NCBI RefSeq assembly: GCF_001953955.1
Contig: NZ_CP019301.1
Coordinates: forward strand, 636,501 to 700,500
From: Prevotella intermedia ATCC 25611 = DSM 20706
Lineage (GTDB): Bacteria; Bacteroidota; Bacteroidia; Bacteroidales; Bacteroidaceae
Direction of reading: 5' to 3'
DNA length: 64,000 bases
Every line of letters begins with the position of its first letter. Position 1 is the stretch's first letter. The translations under genes were made by a program, and so were the position numbers. Below are positions 18,251-27,552 of this stretch, piece by piece. Below the pieces are notes generated by a model. The model was not told the DNA's origin, did not search any database, and saw nothing but the letters and a program-made list of their open reading frames with translations.

Positions 18251-18401
18251 TTTGCCAAATCGAATAAAAATTACTAACTTTGCAATTATTACAAAAACCA
18301 CTATAAAAAGAAGAACTGAGTTTTATTTAATTTATCAAACGCCCAAGTCTCCGAAACGGCGTTGCTCGGAAAGAGTTTCAACAGGGGGACACCACTAATT
18401 A
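18251..18401 (+). promoter_or_regulatory. Promoter and structured leader of C
   Basis: TTTG (18251-18254), 20 bp, TAACTTTG (18275-18282), a perfect promoter. The leader has AACGCC/GGCGTT, a shorter stem 2 (CTC/GAG) and loop GTCTCC matching GGGGAC upstream of the start. Confidence 0.7.
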
Positions 18402-19223
18402 ATGAAAACAATTTTATTCAAGAATGTGTACGCAGCCGTAGCTGCCTTGTTTATCGCGATGTTTGCAATGCCCACCACAATGCAGGCACAGAACGACTAC
18501 GAACTCGAAATTGCAGGCAAAAAGGTAACCTCTGCCAACTGCAACGACCTCTCTGTGATAAACGGTGTAAGCGGAACGGTGAAGTACGACCCAACCACTA
18601 AAACCCTTATGTTGCAGAATGCAACGATAAATTCAGAGGATAACAATGCCATCTTGACAAAAGTGGACGGCTTGACGATGAAGGTTATCGGCACCAACAA
18701 CCTTACTGCGAAGGTATCGCCCATCAGGGTTATAAAGTCGCTGACCATTACGGGCGGAGGCACACTTAATGCGGAGAGCCAGAAAAACTGCGCTATCTTC
18801 GTGAAAGGAGCCAACCTAACCATCGACAACTGCACCGTGAACGGCAAGAGTGCTGTATATGGCATCGCAGGAAACGACGGTATGAACGAGAAACTCACCA
18901 TAAAAAACGCTACGGTAACAGCCAAAGGAACAGAAAAGGGGTCTATCGTAGACTTTGCCACACTGACGCTGATAGATTGCAAAATCGCTCAACCAACCGA
19001 CGCAAAGTTCGACCCATCAATACACAGTGTGGCTCTGAACGGAGAGAAAGTAAAGAGCAAGGTGATGATTACGAAGGTTTCAACTGGTATCGACACACCG
19101 ATTACCGACACCAAAACCGCACAAGGCATCTACACCCTTAGCGGCGTGCGCCTGTCGGGCGAGTTGAAAGAGCTTCCAAAAGGCATCTACATCGTGAACG
19201 GAAAGAAGATTGTAAAACAGTAA
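18402..19223 (+). CDS. Secreted protein C: single beta-helix repeat
   Basis: A 273-residue family member with one repeat unit. Signal peptide MKTILFKNVYAAVAALF..MQAQ, then NDYELEIAGKKVTSANCNDL, SLTITGGGTLNAES, NLTIDNCTVNGKS, KNATVTAKG and IDCKIAQPTDAKFDPS in the same order as in A, B and D. It ends in the shared tail GIYTLSGVRLS..LPKGIYIVNGKKIVKQ. It lies on the opposite strand to A and B, between R2/R1 elements on both sides. This is the minimal architecture (signal, one unit, tail) and probably the ancestral form. Surface or secreted location is inferred from signal and tail; ligand unknown. Confidence 0.8.
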   Translation: MKTILFKNVYAAVAALFIAMFAMPTTMQAQNDYELEIAGKKVTSANCNDLSVINGVSGTVKYDPTTKTLMLQNATINSEDNNAILTKVDGLTMKVIGTNNLTAKVSPIRVIKSLTITGGGTLNAESQKNCAIFVKGANLTIDNCTVNGKSAVYGIAGNDGMNEKLTIKNATVTAKGTEKGSIVDFATLTLIDCKIAQPTDAKFDPSIHSVALNGEKVKSKVMITKVSTGIDTPITDTKTAQGIYTLSGVRLSGELKELPKGIYIVNGKKIVKQ

Positions 19224-19232
19224 AACAAGTTT

Positions 19233-19310
19233 GCAGGTGCGCAAGGCAGCGCATTCCTGCCACCTTTATATATATTGTGGGAGCGTAGCTTATTGCGCTC
19301 CCACTTTTTT
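19233..19310 (+). terminator. 3' hairpin plus terminator of family member C
   Basis: GCAGG...CCTGC hairpin (19233-19260) with inner stem TGCGC/GCGCA, then GTGGGAGCG (19277-19285) / CGCTCCCAC (19296-19304) and T6. GTGGG/CCCAC replaces GTAGG/CCTAC of A and B. Confidence 0.85.
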
Positions 19311-19353
19311 GTGCGGTCGGTTCAGCAACGCCATAAATGCGGCTCGGCAATGT

Positions 19354-19456
19354 TGGGGCGCAATTCACCACGTTCCTGACACTCGTTTTACACCCTTTTC
19401 TCGGTGGCTGTAAGCTTGCAACATTGGGCGTTAGGAACGTGATGAATCACGCCCCT
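19354..19456. repeat. R2 inverted-repeat element, copy 4
   Basis: GGGGCGCAATTCACCACGTT and AACGTGATGAATCACGCCCC ends, 103 bp, with GGTGGCTGTAAGCTTGCAAC inside. Confidence 0.85.
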
Positions 19457-19531
19457 ATGTACATCACATAACCTCATATGCTTACCTGCCCAACTCTTGG
19501 CAATCTCCGATTTGCTGCTCCAATAATCGAG

Positions 19532-19695
19532 AAATATATTTACAGAAAATCTATGGTTTTCCGCTACTTTTCCAAAAGGGGCTGTTTTGCGTTGTAAAAC
19601 CTACGCTTTTATCATGTAAAAGAGCCGCTTTTACAATGCCAAACATTAAGCTTTGGCTCATCAAAGCGTAGTTGTTGATTATCAGCGAATTACAC
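19532..19695. repeat. R1 palindromic element, copy 5 (diverged)
   Basis: ATATATTTACAGAAAATC end, GGGGCTGTTTTGC, CAAAACCTACGCTTTT-like and AAGAGCCGCTTTT modules, and the distal GTTGTTGATTATCAGCGA seen next to other copies. Confidence 0.7.
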
Positions 19696-19805
19696 TCAGC
19701 AAGCGAAAGCTGTCTTTTGTAATGGTTTTTCGTATGACGAAACGCAACCGTCCCGCACTCCTTGCGAAAGGAATGCGGGACGGAAAAAGGTATAAACAAA
19801 CCCGA

Positions 19806-20078
19806 TTAGAACAGGTCGGCGTGACTGCCTGTGTCTACAAGTTGCAGTATGAGTCGGTGGTCGTCTTGCAACCATACCAACAACCAATCGGGTTGCAGAT
19901 GGCATTCCCAATAACCAGAGTATCTGCCCGATAGTTTGTGCGGGCGATACTCGGGCGGCAGTTTACCCGATTCCTGCAATAGTCTGATAACTTGTTCAAA
20001 TACAGCTGCAGCAAGTCCACGCTTGATGCACTTTTTGAATGAGCGACGAAAGCGTGTAGTGTATTCAATTGCATACAT
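19806..20078 (-). CDS. YafQ/RelE-type mRNA interferase toxin
   Basis: A 90-residue basic protein. The C-terminal half has the YafQ signature: HKLSGRYSGYWECHLQPDWL, then LVWLQDD and the end TGSHADLF, with His and Asp/His residues at positions used by YafQ for ribosome-dependent mRNA cleavage. The N-terminal RFRRSFKKCIKRG is the typical basic helix. It starts 11 nt after the stop of the antitoxin gene. Members of this family cut mRNA in the ribosome and are held inactive by the co-encoded antitoxin. Length is normal for the family. Confidence 0.88.
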   Translation of the reverse strand: MYAIEYTTRFRRSFKKCIKRGLAAAVFEQVIRLLQESGKLPPEYRPHKLSGRYSGYWECHLQPDWLLVWLQDDHRLILQLVDTGSHADLF

Positions 20079-20089
20079 ACACCCAATAC

Positions 20090-20302
20090 TTATTTCATTA
20101 GTTGTTCCATTAAGTCGTCCACATTTTTTGCCTTGTGCACGCGTCCTGCTTTTAAATCGTCTATGGCTTGGTCGAGTTCAGTCCGACGTTCATGCTCAAA
20201 GCTCCAGCCCATACGTTTTGCCAGCTCTTTGAGGAAGTTGAGGTCGGCAACATTTGAGATACCCATTCTCACTATTTCTTTATGAACTGCTGTTGTCTTC
20301 AT
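20090..20302 (-). CDS. Antitoxin of the YafQ-type module
   Basis: A 70-residue acidic protein directly upstream of the toxin. The N-terminal segment is a possible DNA-binding part, and the C-terminal half (TELDQAIDDLKAGRVHKAKN, then VDDLMEQLMK) is the kind of amphipathic region that wraps a RelE-fold toxin. It does not look like a canonical DinJ, so the antitoxin family is not named. It probably represses its own promoter. Confidence 0.75.
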   Translation of the reverse strand: MKTTAVHKEIVRMGISNVADLNFLKELAKRMGWSFEHERRTELDQAIDDLKAGRVHKAKNVDDLMEQLMK

Positions 20303-20317
20303 TGTCGTGTCTCCTTA

Positions 20318-20360
20318 CTATACATTTACAAAGATAGTATTTTTATTCGATAACGTCAAA
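20318..20360 (-). promoter_or_regulatory. Promoter and candidate operator of the toxin-antitoxin module
   Basis: Minus strand TTTG (20360-20357), 20 bp, TATCTTTG (20336-20329). An ACTAT...ATAGT inverted repeat (20318-20339) covers the -7 box, a good place for autorepression. Confidence 0.6.
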
Positions 20361-20406
20361 TTTCCCGCAATGGTTTTTCTATTTTTTATTAAGCAGTTGA
20401 TACATT

Positions 20407-20505
20407 GGGGCGTAATCCACCACGTTCCTAACACCGAATATTGCAAGCTGACAGCGACCGAAAAGGGTGCAAAATGGGTGTTAGGAACGTGGTGAATCAC
20501 GCCCC
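20407..20505. repeat. R2 inverted-repeat element, copy 5 (best preserved)
   Basis: 29-bp arms with two mismatches, starting GGGGCGTAATCCACCACG and ending CGTGGTGAATCACGCCCC, around about 41 bp. Total 99 bp. Confidence 0.9.
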
Positions 20506-20628
20506 ATACAATGCGGAAAAATGCCGCTCGGAATATCGTTCGGCAGGCTAACTGCCCGTGTTTACCGCTCTCTGTCCTTGCCTTTCAACTGAAGGAAGGG
20601 TGCCGTTTGGCGGCAAATGGCGTTGCGT

Positions 20629-21153
20629 TTACAGCAGACTCTCGCCGAAGATGGCTTCCTTGATGTTCTTCTCGTGGTCGAACACGAAGCGGGCAACGAT
20701 GGAACTAAGCAGTGCCGTTGATGGCATTTTAATGCTGTTGGCCGACTTCAGGCGGTCGAGAACGCTCTTCAGGTCGGAGTCGATATACACGGTGGCGAGC
20801 TTGGAGTCGCGCAACTTGTACTCTTTGGCGAGGTCGAGGAACATTTGCCAGCTGTCTTCGGTGTCGCCTTGCGCAAGCGTGTATTCGCGGGCGAGCTCTT
20901 TTCCTTCGGCTTTTGGCAACTTCTTGGCTGCGGGTGCCGAGCGGTCTTTCTCGTCGGTATTCGCCGTTGGGTTGGTTTTCGCAGTGGATTCGGGGTGCAC
21001 TGGCTCGGGTTCGGGGGGGGGCGCAGGTGCTGTCGGCTCCACCGTTTCTGTTTCTGCAGGACTTGCAAGGATTGGTTTCTCTATTCCCTGCACCTTGTTT
21101 ACTAACCCAGAGATGCCTCCCGGCATAATTACTCTCGTTTTTTTCTTTGCCAT
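20629..21153 (-). CDS. DUF3408/TraB-like protein, ParA partner
   Basis: A 174-residue protein starting MAKKKTRVIMPGGISGLVNK. A Pro/Glu/Ala-rich linker (about 35-90) leads to a C-terminal domain with ATVYIDSDLKSVLDRLKSAN and a helix ending in DHEKNIKEAIF. This pattern (YID-x-DL ... H-x-x-E-I) resembles DUF3408 proteins that sit next to ParA genes in Bacteroidetes conjugative and mobilisable elements. I prefer the start at 21153 over 21198 because the extra residues are Lys/Thr-rich with no conserved look. It may bind DNA as the ribbon-helix-helix-like partner of ParA. Downstream of parA by 153 nt. Function inferred from context. Confidence 0.55.
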   Translation of the reverse strand: MAKKKTRVIMPGGISGLVNKVQGIEKPILASPAETETVEPTAPAPPPEPEPVHPESTAKTNPTANTDEKDRSAPAAKKLPKAEGKELAREYTLAQGDTEDSWQMFLDLAKEYKLRDSKLATVYIDSDLKSVLDRLKSANSIKMPSTALLSSIVARFVFDHEKNIKEAIFGESLL

Positions 21154-21306
21154 AATATATGTCGTTTTTATTTTTGTTTCGTTCGTTTTAGTCGGCAACT
21201 GTGCCCTACCCTATTCGCCTTTAGTTGCTACGTAATGCGCTGATGTGTAACATTTTATCTACGAGAAGCGCAACGACTGACGGGCGAAGCAGGCGGGGCG
21301 GAGCCT

Positions 21307-21966
21307 TTATTTCATTCGGCGTATCATATATTCGAATGCGCCTTTCACCGCCTCGCGCTGTGTGGCAAGCAGTTCGAAGGTGTTTATGCGCTTCAGCGTG
21401 GCACGGCTGTTCACCATCGGCGTAACCTTGCCAATCTGCGAGAATATATCGTTGGTGTCGCTCCACATACGCTGCTCGTCGGAAGTACCGATGCGGGGGT
21501 CGATGCGGTTGGGCACGAAGAAAATCTGTGCGTGCATATCGGGGTTCACTTCCTTCAGCGCATTCACCACTTGGACGAAGACTCCGGTGGAATCGAGCGT
21601 CTTATCCTCGTACTCGTATGGGCAAACGATGTAGTCGGCATTGGTGAAAAGGGGCACAAGACCGTCTTCGCTGACGTTACCCGGCGAGTCGAACAGCACG
21701 TAACCTTCTACTTGCGATGCCGAATCCATGAGCTGTTGCATCAGTTCGGGCTCGCTTACGTCGAAGCTCTGGATAACGTATGGTTCTTCCTCGTCGTAAA
21801 TCTGTACATCTTTTTGTCGCTGCATCAGAATGGTTTTCTGCAAGTCGGTGTCGATAATGCACACGGGCTTGCCCTTCCAACTTAAATAGTTGGCAAACAG
21901 CATGCACAGCGTGCTCTTCCCTACTCCACCTTTCTGATTGGCAAATACTACCTTAATATTTTTCAT
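21307..21966 (-). CDS. parA: ParA family partition ATPase
   Basis: A 219-residue P-loop ATPase. Deviant Walker A at residues 12-19 (KGGVGKST), switch I Asp in CIIDTDLQ (about 38), and Walker B-like YVLFDSPGN (about 92). It lacks an N-terminal HTH, so it is the short (type Ib or chromosomal/CTn TraA) form. ParA proteins move DNA or protein cargo using a partner; the likely partner is the DUF3408-like gene downstream. No parB gene or Rep gene lies nearby, but repeat-rich DNA follows at 24-28 kb. It could belong to a replicon partition system or to a remnant of an integrated conjugative element. Confidence 0.85.
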   Translation of the reverse strand: MKNIKVVFANQKGGVGKSTLCMLFANYLSWKGKPVCIIDTDLQKTILMQRQKDVQIYDEEEPYVIQSFDVSEPELMQQLMDSASQVEGYVLFDSPGNVSEDGLVPLFTNADYIVCPYEYEDKTLDSTGVFVQVVNALKEVNPDMHAQIFFVPNRIDPRIGTSDEQRMWSDTNDIFSQIGKVTPMVNSRATLKRINTFELLATQREAVKGAFEYMIRRMK

Positions 21967-22112
21967 ACCTTTTTATATTTATATTATTATATTTTCATTC
22001 TTAAAAACAGCTTGCGCATCCTTCGTCGTACGTTTCTGCCTTACGGCGCAACCGACAGTGCAACAAGCGTAATTCATTATCAATCTGTATGTTATGCGTT
22101 TTCGACTGTTTG

Positions 22113-22772
22113 CTATGATTGTTCGCTACCTTTGTACTTCAGCATACGGCTCAACATCACGAAGCAACAGCAGAGGGCAATGAGCGAAAGAGCCCAAGAT
22201 GCACCCATAACGCCAGCAGGCAGTTCGATAAATGCAAAGAGAACTGCAACGAAAGCAAAGAATATCGCTGCCAGAATCGCCACGGTTGCACGGTTGGTAT
22301 AGCGTTTCAGTTGTCGCCCGGCGTGGGAATGAACCCACGAAAAAAGATAAACAGTGTACAAGAGAAACATCGTTTTAGCTATCGTAACTATCCAATCGAG
22401 AACAACCGGAAACTCTTCGGTGCCGTAATAAAACAGCGAAAATTTGCCCAAAACCACGTAAACAATGCCTGCAACTATGGCTAACTTTGACAAACGCAAA
22501 ATATTCAAGCTGCTGTCTTCGTACTTTAACCTGCGCAAACAACGGTTCCAAATTGCCAACAGTCCTATGATAGATAGGTAAATGAGCGACTCGCACACAA
22601 TGGAAACATTGTCGGAAACCTGCACGCTGCCCTCTGTGAGCATATCGCCACTCTGATTCAACACGGCAAGGAACAAGCCCACAAGGCTGAAACCAAAAAT
22701 AAGCTCCAGCACCGTAAGCAACTTTTGCTCTGCAGGGCGAACGTCAAAATGGGCAATTAACGACTTAATCAT
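22113..22772 (-). CDS. Six-helix membrane protein, unknown function
   Basis: A 219-residue protein with about six hydrophobic segments (near 21-41, 58-75, 94-110, 124-145, 163-185 and 190-208), starting MIKSLIAHFDVRPAEQKLL. No known domain was recognised. It forms a pair with the next gene (23218-23928): both are upstream of parA on the same strand and are separated by a 445-bp AT-rich spacer that has TTTTTATATATTTAT blocks at both ends. Function unknown. Confidence 0.6.
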   Translation of the reverse strand: MIKSLIAHFDVRPAEQKLLTVLELIFGFSLVGLFLAVLNQSGDMLTEGSVQVSDNVSIVCESLIYLSIIGLLAIWNRCLRRLKYEDSSLNILRLSKLAIVAGIVYVVLGKFSLFYYGTEEFPVVLDWIVTIAKTMFLLYTVYLFSWVHSHAGRQLKRYTNRATVAILAAIFFAFVAVLFAFIELPAGVMGASWALSLIALCCCFVMLSRMLKYKGSEQS

Positions 22773-23217
22773 ATTTTTATATATTTATCTTTTAAAATCT
22801 ATTTATAAATAAATGCGCTGTAAAATCATAATTATCAATATTCTATATATTTATGTTTAAATTTATTTTTCTATCTTTTTATTTACCTTTAAACGTATAT
22901 TGGTAATATTGTATTTACCTTTTTGCTTGCAATCAGGTGCGTATGACCACATTTTTATTTTGCTTTTTACGCACTTATAAATGTGTATTATCACCATTTT
23001 ACTTAGCTTTCTATATTGCTTTCAAATGCACCTTGCACCACCTTTGTTTAACTCTTTAATGAGCTTTGAATGTGTATAGAAACATCGTTTCTTAACTCTT
23101 TTGAAACTTTCAAACGCATCTTGCAGCACCTTTATTTAACTCTTTAATGCGTTTCGAATGCGTTTCAGCCTTATTTCGCTCGAGTTTAACTTCACAAAAT
23201 CGGTTCAGCTACACCCT
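22773..23217. other. AT-rich spacer
   Basis: No gene seen. It holds ATTTTTATATATTTATC at the left, a block that recurs at 23929 and near 24230, 24490 and 24580, and two diverged copies of an AACTCTTTAATGMGYTTYGAATG segment (around 23050 and 23140). Confidence 0.4.
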
Positions 23218-23928
23218 TTACGCTTCGTTTATTTCGGCATTACTCTCCCCTACTCCACTCATCGTGCGGCGCAACAACACCATTAATCCTGCCTGAACGG
23301 CAAACTGGAATATAAGCATCATTGTGCGATAGGTTTCCAACGTCTGCAGCGTAAGTCCCCCAACGCTCGTATATAAATAGGTGTAAAATTCGCCTGCCAA
23401 CAACGAAAGTACAGGCAAAACCAAGAGTGCCACACCGTAAAGGCGCACTTTGCCCGCAAATTTCATTGCCAAACCTGCACCCAAGAGCAAATTCGCAATG
23501 CCAATCGCCAAATTATTATAAAATGGCAGTGCAGCTTGAAACGCACCAAAACTCGTCTGCATCATCGCACCCGAAGCCGTCAGCGTGGTTCCGGAAGGCA
23601 TTACAGCCACCACCGCGCCCAAAAGCGTCAGCACCATCGCCACTATTTGCGCCAATTGCAACCAAAACTTATCGGCTTTCAACAAAGCATAGCGAAGCTG
23701 TTCCCACGCCGCCACCTGGCAAAGTGCTATTCCCAATCCTATCGCACCTACTATCGGCGACACATTTGTTGCACTGTCTACCACTTTAAACACATCTACG
23801 GCAGACACATCAACCTTTTCGCCGAAGTTCTCGAAAAACTTCAGCAACATCAAAGCGATGCCTAAGCCCACCGACCAACCCAGTATTGCAACCCGACGCC
23901 CCGTTATTTCAAATATTTTTATCTTCAT
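23218..23928 (-). CDS. Polytopic membrane protein, unknown function
   Basis: A 236-residue protein with about six membrane segments rich in Ala, Gly and Val, opening MKIKIFEITGRRVAILGWSV and ending in a polar tail. No family recognised. The region between helices 1 and 2 (ENFGEKVDVSAVDVFKVVDS) is the only long hydrophilic stretch. It may work with the 22113 gene, but that rests on proximity only. Confidence 0.6.
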   Translation of the reverse strand: MKIKIFEITGRRVAILGWSVGLGIALMLLKFFENFGEKVDVSAVDVFKVVDSATNVSPIVGAIGLGIALCQVAAWEQLRYALLKADKFWLQLAQIVAMVLTLLGAVVAVMPSGTTLTASGAMMQTSFGAFQAALPFYNNLAIGIANLLLGAGLAMKFAGKVRLYGVALLVLPVLSLLAGEFYTYLYTSVGGLTLQTLETYRTMMLIFQFAVQAGLMVLLRRTMSGVGESNAEINEA

Positions 23929-25600
23929 ATTTTTATATATTTATAGTTTTACTTCTTTATATTACTGCTTTTAAATATTACTCTTTCTTTACTTTTATAA
24001 ATATATAACCTTTTCCGTGTTTATGTTTTACAATATATTTTTATCTATATTATTTCATAGAAACATATTTAAAGAAGTCTTTATAAATCCATTTCGCCTA
24101 TTGAAATAAAAACTTAAATCTATTTTTATATATTTACAGAAGTAAGCAAGAATATTTTAAAACAGTTATTCAAAGAACACTCAACGTAATGCAGAAAGGC
24201 TGGAAGGAACGACAAGTAAAAAGCGTTTATATTTTTATATATTTACATTATATTCTACATAGCAACACTTTACAACGCTTTACCCTTTGCATCTCAATCA
24301 TCGCTTCGCTGCAAACGCAACTTTATAGACAACTAAAGATATATTTATATAAAAACATAATCTTCAACATTCGTCTACAAATACAAATGTATGACAAAAC
24401 ATTTAAATGGCAAAATATTTTTAAGTCTTTATAAACAGGAATATTAAAATAATAACTTTCTTTTGTTTCTTTATTATTTTATTTCTTTGTTTTTATATAT
24501 TTATATTTACAAGTTATTAATTATTACTCGGCGATATATTTTTATTAAAATCTCTATTTCTATCTTTTTGTTTCTTTGTTTTTATATATTTATATTACTT
24601 TATCTTTACTTTTATAAGGAAGAAAATAAAAGAATGCGAGGTGTTTCAACCAACACTGCTGGGACTGAAAAGAACTGCACGCGCAGTATAACGGTTCTAT
24701 ACGCACGGTATAAAGCCACAACATTTTCATTACAAAACAGAAATTGTTTCACTAAAGATTTGCTCAAGCGAAAACGGTAGGCAGTTTTAAGGGAAAAGAA
24801 AAACCAATCGAGAAAATAGAAAGGGTATGAAAGGGGCTGTTTTCCGCACGCTACAAACTTTTGCATACACCATTATTATTTCTGTAACGCATCATTGCCA
24901 CTTTCGCCAAATGTTACTATTATTTTTAGTAACTACTGATATTGGTTTCGCCAACCATAGCTACGATTTTTACCAAACATTGCTGTTGTTTTCACGACAC
25001 ATTATTAATATTACTGCAATACGCCATCATTATTTTTGCAAGGAAAACCCAACGGATAAGCAAACAGTGCAGAAAATGTATAAAACACATATTTATTAGC
25101 TTTTCAGAATATTGTCGCCAGTTCCGTAAAATTGCATTTTTATTCTGTTTTAGAAATGTGATGAATCACGCCCTTACATTATATAGATAGTACGAAGCAC
25201 AATGTAGATTGCCCACAATACGATGCGAGGAAATTGATTTTTTGCGTTCCTTATATCTATAATGGAAAGAGGCAGCAGCTTAAAAAACAAGTTCGGGGTA
25301 CTTGGAATGTGATAAAGCAAGTTTCTTTCTACAGTTTCAAATTCTCAATGGCCGATAATAGAAACTCGGAAATATTGCTTTGGTCGTTGCACGGTGTTGG
25401 TGGCAGTAAGCATAGTTTGAAGTTTCGGTTTGTAAAATAGAAAAATCGGAGAGAAAAATAGAAAACTCCATACTGCTAAATGTAAAATTTCAAAATATAA
25501 AATAGAAGGGGGCGGGCAGGAAGTATTAAAGATTTCTGAGAGGAAAATTCTGATTTTCGTCGCTTGAAGAATAGGAGCAAAATAGAAAACTCAAAATTAT
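23929..25600. other. AT-rich non-coding stretch
   Basis: About 1.7 kb with no convincing gene. It contains at least three TTTTTATATATTTATAT blocks (24225-24245, 24490-24510, 24580-24600), runs of T and A, and an R2 half end at 25151-25174 (GTGATGAATCACGCCCTTAC). Confidence 0.5.
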
Positions 25601-26307
25601 GAGCGACAAATACGGAAGATATTTTGGTGTGATGGAAGTGGTTTCGGTGAGCAACAAAAAATGGAAAAACATTTTAAGCGATTGCCAGAGCAGGGTGGGA
25701 GAGAATGTAAAAAATGGTAAGAATGGCGAAAAAGAAATGTAGGAAATTTGTCGTTGCACGGCAATAGTGCAGCTTCCGTGCGACAAAAGGGGAAGAAATA
25801 TGGGCGAAAGTATAGGTTCGACAAAATGGGAATATATCTTTTAGATGTGTAAAAGACAACGTAAGTAACTGATATACATAGTAGATAAGGGGTGTGTTAA
25901 AGGCGAACGGCGACAAAAAAGTGAAAAGTTTTGTAAATTCTTTAAGTTTTAATGTAGCATTTTCACTTATTTGTCTGTTTTATAATGCGTTGAATATTGC
26001 TCATTAGTGCATTTTTCGCTTATATTTGTTACTAATATGTCGCAGCAAAAAGTAGGGTTTTGGGGTGGCGGAAAGGTGTTTTTGCAGGGTTGAAGAGCGG
26101 TTTAGGTGGGGTGGCAAGCTTTTATGGGCGACAAATTAGTAAGATTGCAGGAAATGGGGACGTTGGTATGGTGCGACAAAAAGGGAAGAATGCTTTTTCG
26201 ATATATGTGCGACAAATTGGGAGAGAAAACCGAAACGCATATAGAGGGTTGCAGGGCGGGTGAGTTGGACGGTTGCAGAGAGGCGAAAAGGGAAGAAGCA
26301 AGAAAAT

Positions 26308-26439
26308 AAAAGGAAGGGGGTGTGAGGATAAAAGAACGGAAGTTGGGGAATGAAATGGAGAGAAGTTGAGGGCATAATGAATAGAACTTGAGCGTGAAGT
26401 GGAAAGAATCTGAAGGCGAAATGGAAGAAATTTGAGAGT
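26308..26439. repeat. Tandem array, 22-bp units
   Basis: Six contiguous 22-bp units; the best four are at 26352, 26374, 26396 and 26418, of the form GAARTGGAAAGAANTTGAGRG. Purine-rich on the plus strand. Confidence 0.75.
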
Positions 26440-26518
26440 GAAAAGCGATGGTTTTAACAGAACAGTTTTAGAGGTGTGCAGGCGGTATTGAGGTGTAAAT
26501 CAATGTATTCCGCACGTT

Positions 26519-26584
26519 GACGAATACGCAGCAGTATGCTGATGAACACGCAGAAGCACATTGATGAACATGCAGAAGTGGGCA
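26519..26584. repeat. Tandem array, three 22-bp units
   Basis: Units start at 26519, 26541 and 26563, consensus GAYGAAYAYGCAGMAG plus 6 variable bases. Confidence 0.75.
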
Positions 26585-26814
26585 GCGTGAGTGGGAGAAA
26601 CAGAAGGCAGAACGCCTTTATCTACCCTGAATACACGCTGTACACGAGCCTCGAGCAAGGCAACAGCAGCGTAGGGGTGGGAGCATTGCGCTTCTAATAC
26701 GAGAGGGGCGCAGCGCAAGAGGGTATTTAACGCGCTTGCAATGCGAAAGTAGAACTACGCAAATAGAATGGGGTATGGGCGGAAATAACGCCACAGATTA
26801 TGAAGAATGCCCAC

Positions 26815-27060
26815 AGATATATGCGGTGTAAGTATGGGGAATGGAAGGATTTACGCTATAAACACTAAAGAATAGCCATGCATATATGTATCGTGGGGTG
26901 TGAGGAACAGAAGGAAGCACGTTATAAATACTGAAGAATAGCTATGCATATATGTATCGTGGGGTGCGAGGAATGGAAGGGGGTATGTTATAAACATTGA
27001 AGAAAGCGCACAGATATAGGCTGTATGGGGTGTGAGGAAGGGAAAGGGTTGCGACTTTAC
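26815..27060. repeat. Degenerate tandem array, about 66-bp units
   Basis: About four units; CATATATGTATCGTGGGGTG occurs at 26881 and 26947, exactly 66 bp apart, with weaker copies before and after. Confidence 0.7.
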
Positions 27061-27406
27061 GTGCCTGACTGTGCGCAGCGAAGGAAGTACGGGGAATGCG
27101 AGGAAGTGTGGCTTAATGCTGGCAGGAGATTCGGAACGTGGGCGCACTTTCTTCCCTTTTTGTCGGCAAAGGTTGTTTTTTATGGTTCTAAATGTTGCTC
27201 CCCTTTTGTCGCTACTTGTGTTTATGAATGTGTATATACCACGTTTTCAGCGTGTTGCAAGGTTGTAAATGTAAAGCATTCGGGGCGGTTTTATTGAGCA
27301 AGGCTACATATATAAAGGGTGGGGGAGTGGTAGTTTAGAAACGAAAAGGGCAGTTCTCGGTGGCAAAAGGGGCGACTTTCGGCGTCAAAAAAGTGAAAAA
27401 TTCCCT

Positions 27407-27552
27407 TTCTGTCGCAGCTATTCTCCCTTTCTGTCGTGCGACGGTGGCGCAGAGTTACATATTTGTCGCAGCAAGATTACTTATTTGTCGGCAGTCGTTT
27501 CCTTATTTGTCGGCGGTAACTTACTTATTTGTCGGCGGTCGATGGCGGGGTG
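27407..27552 (-). repeat. Iteron-like array of CGACA units, 22-bp phased
   Basis: GTCG of each unit starts at 27411, 27433, 27465, 27487, 27509 and 27531: spacing 22, 32, 22, 22, 22. Right-hand units read CTTATTTGTCGGCGGT. A second array at 38862 has the same spacing in inverse order. Confidence 0.8.

Noticed and set aside
22113..23928. The two membrane genes as conjugation (tra) genes
   Set aside because: No similarity to Tra proteins recognised; only the neighbouring ParA/DUF3408 pair hints at an element.
24189..25440. Several 70-105 codon frames in the AT-rich desert
   Set aside because: Low-complexity Ile/Tyr/Phe-rich translations from AT-rich DNA, with no promoter or start context.
27407..27552. 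22-bp arrays as CRISPR
   Set aside because: Units are contiguous with no unique spacers of constant length; no cas genes.
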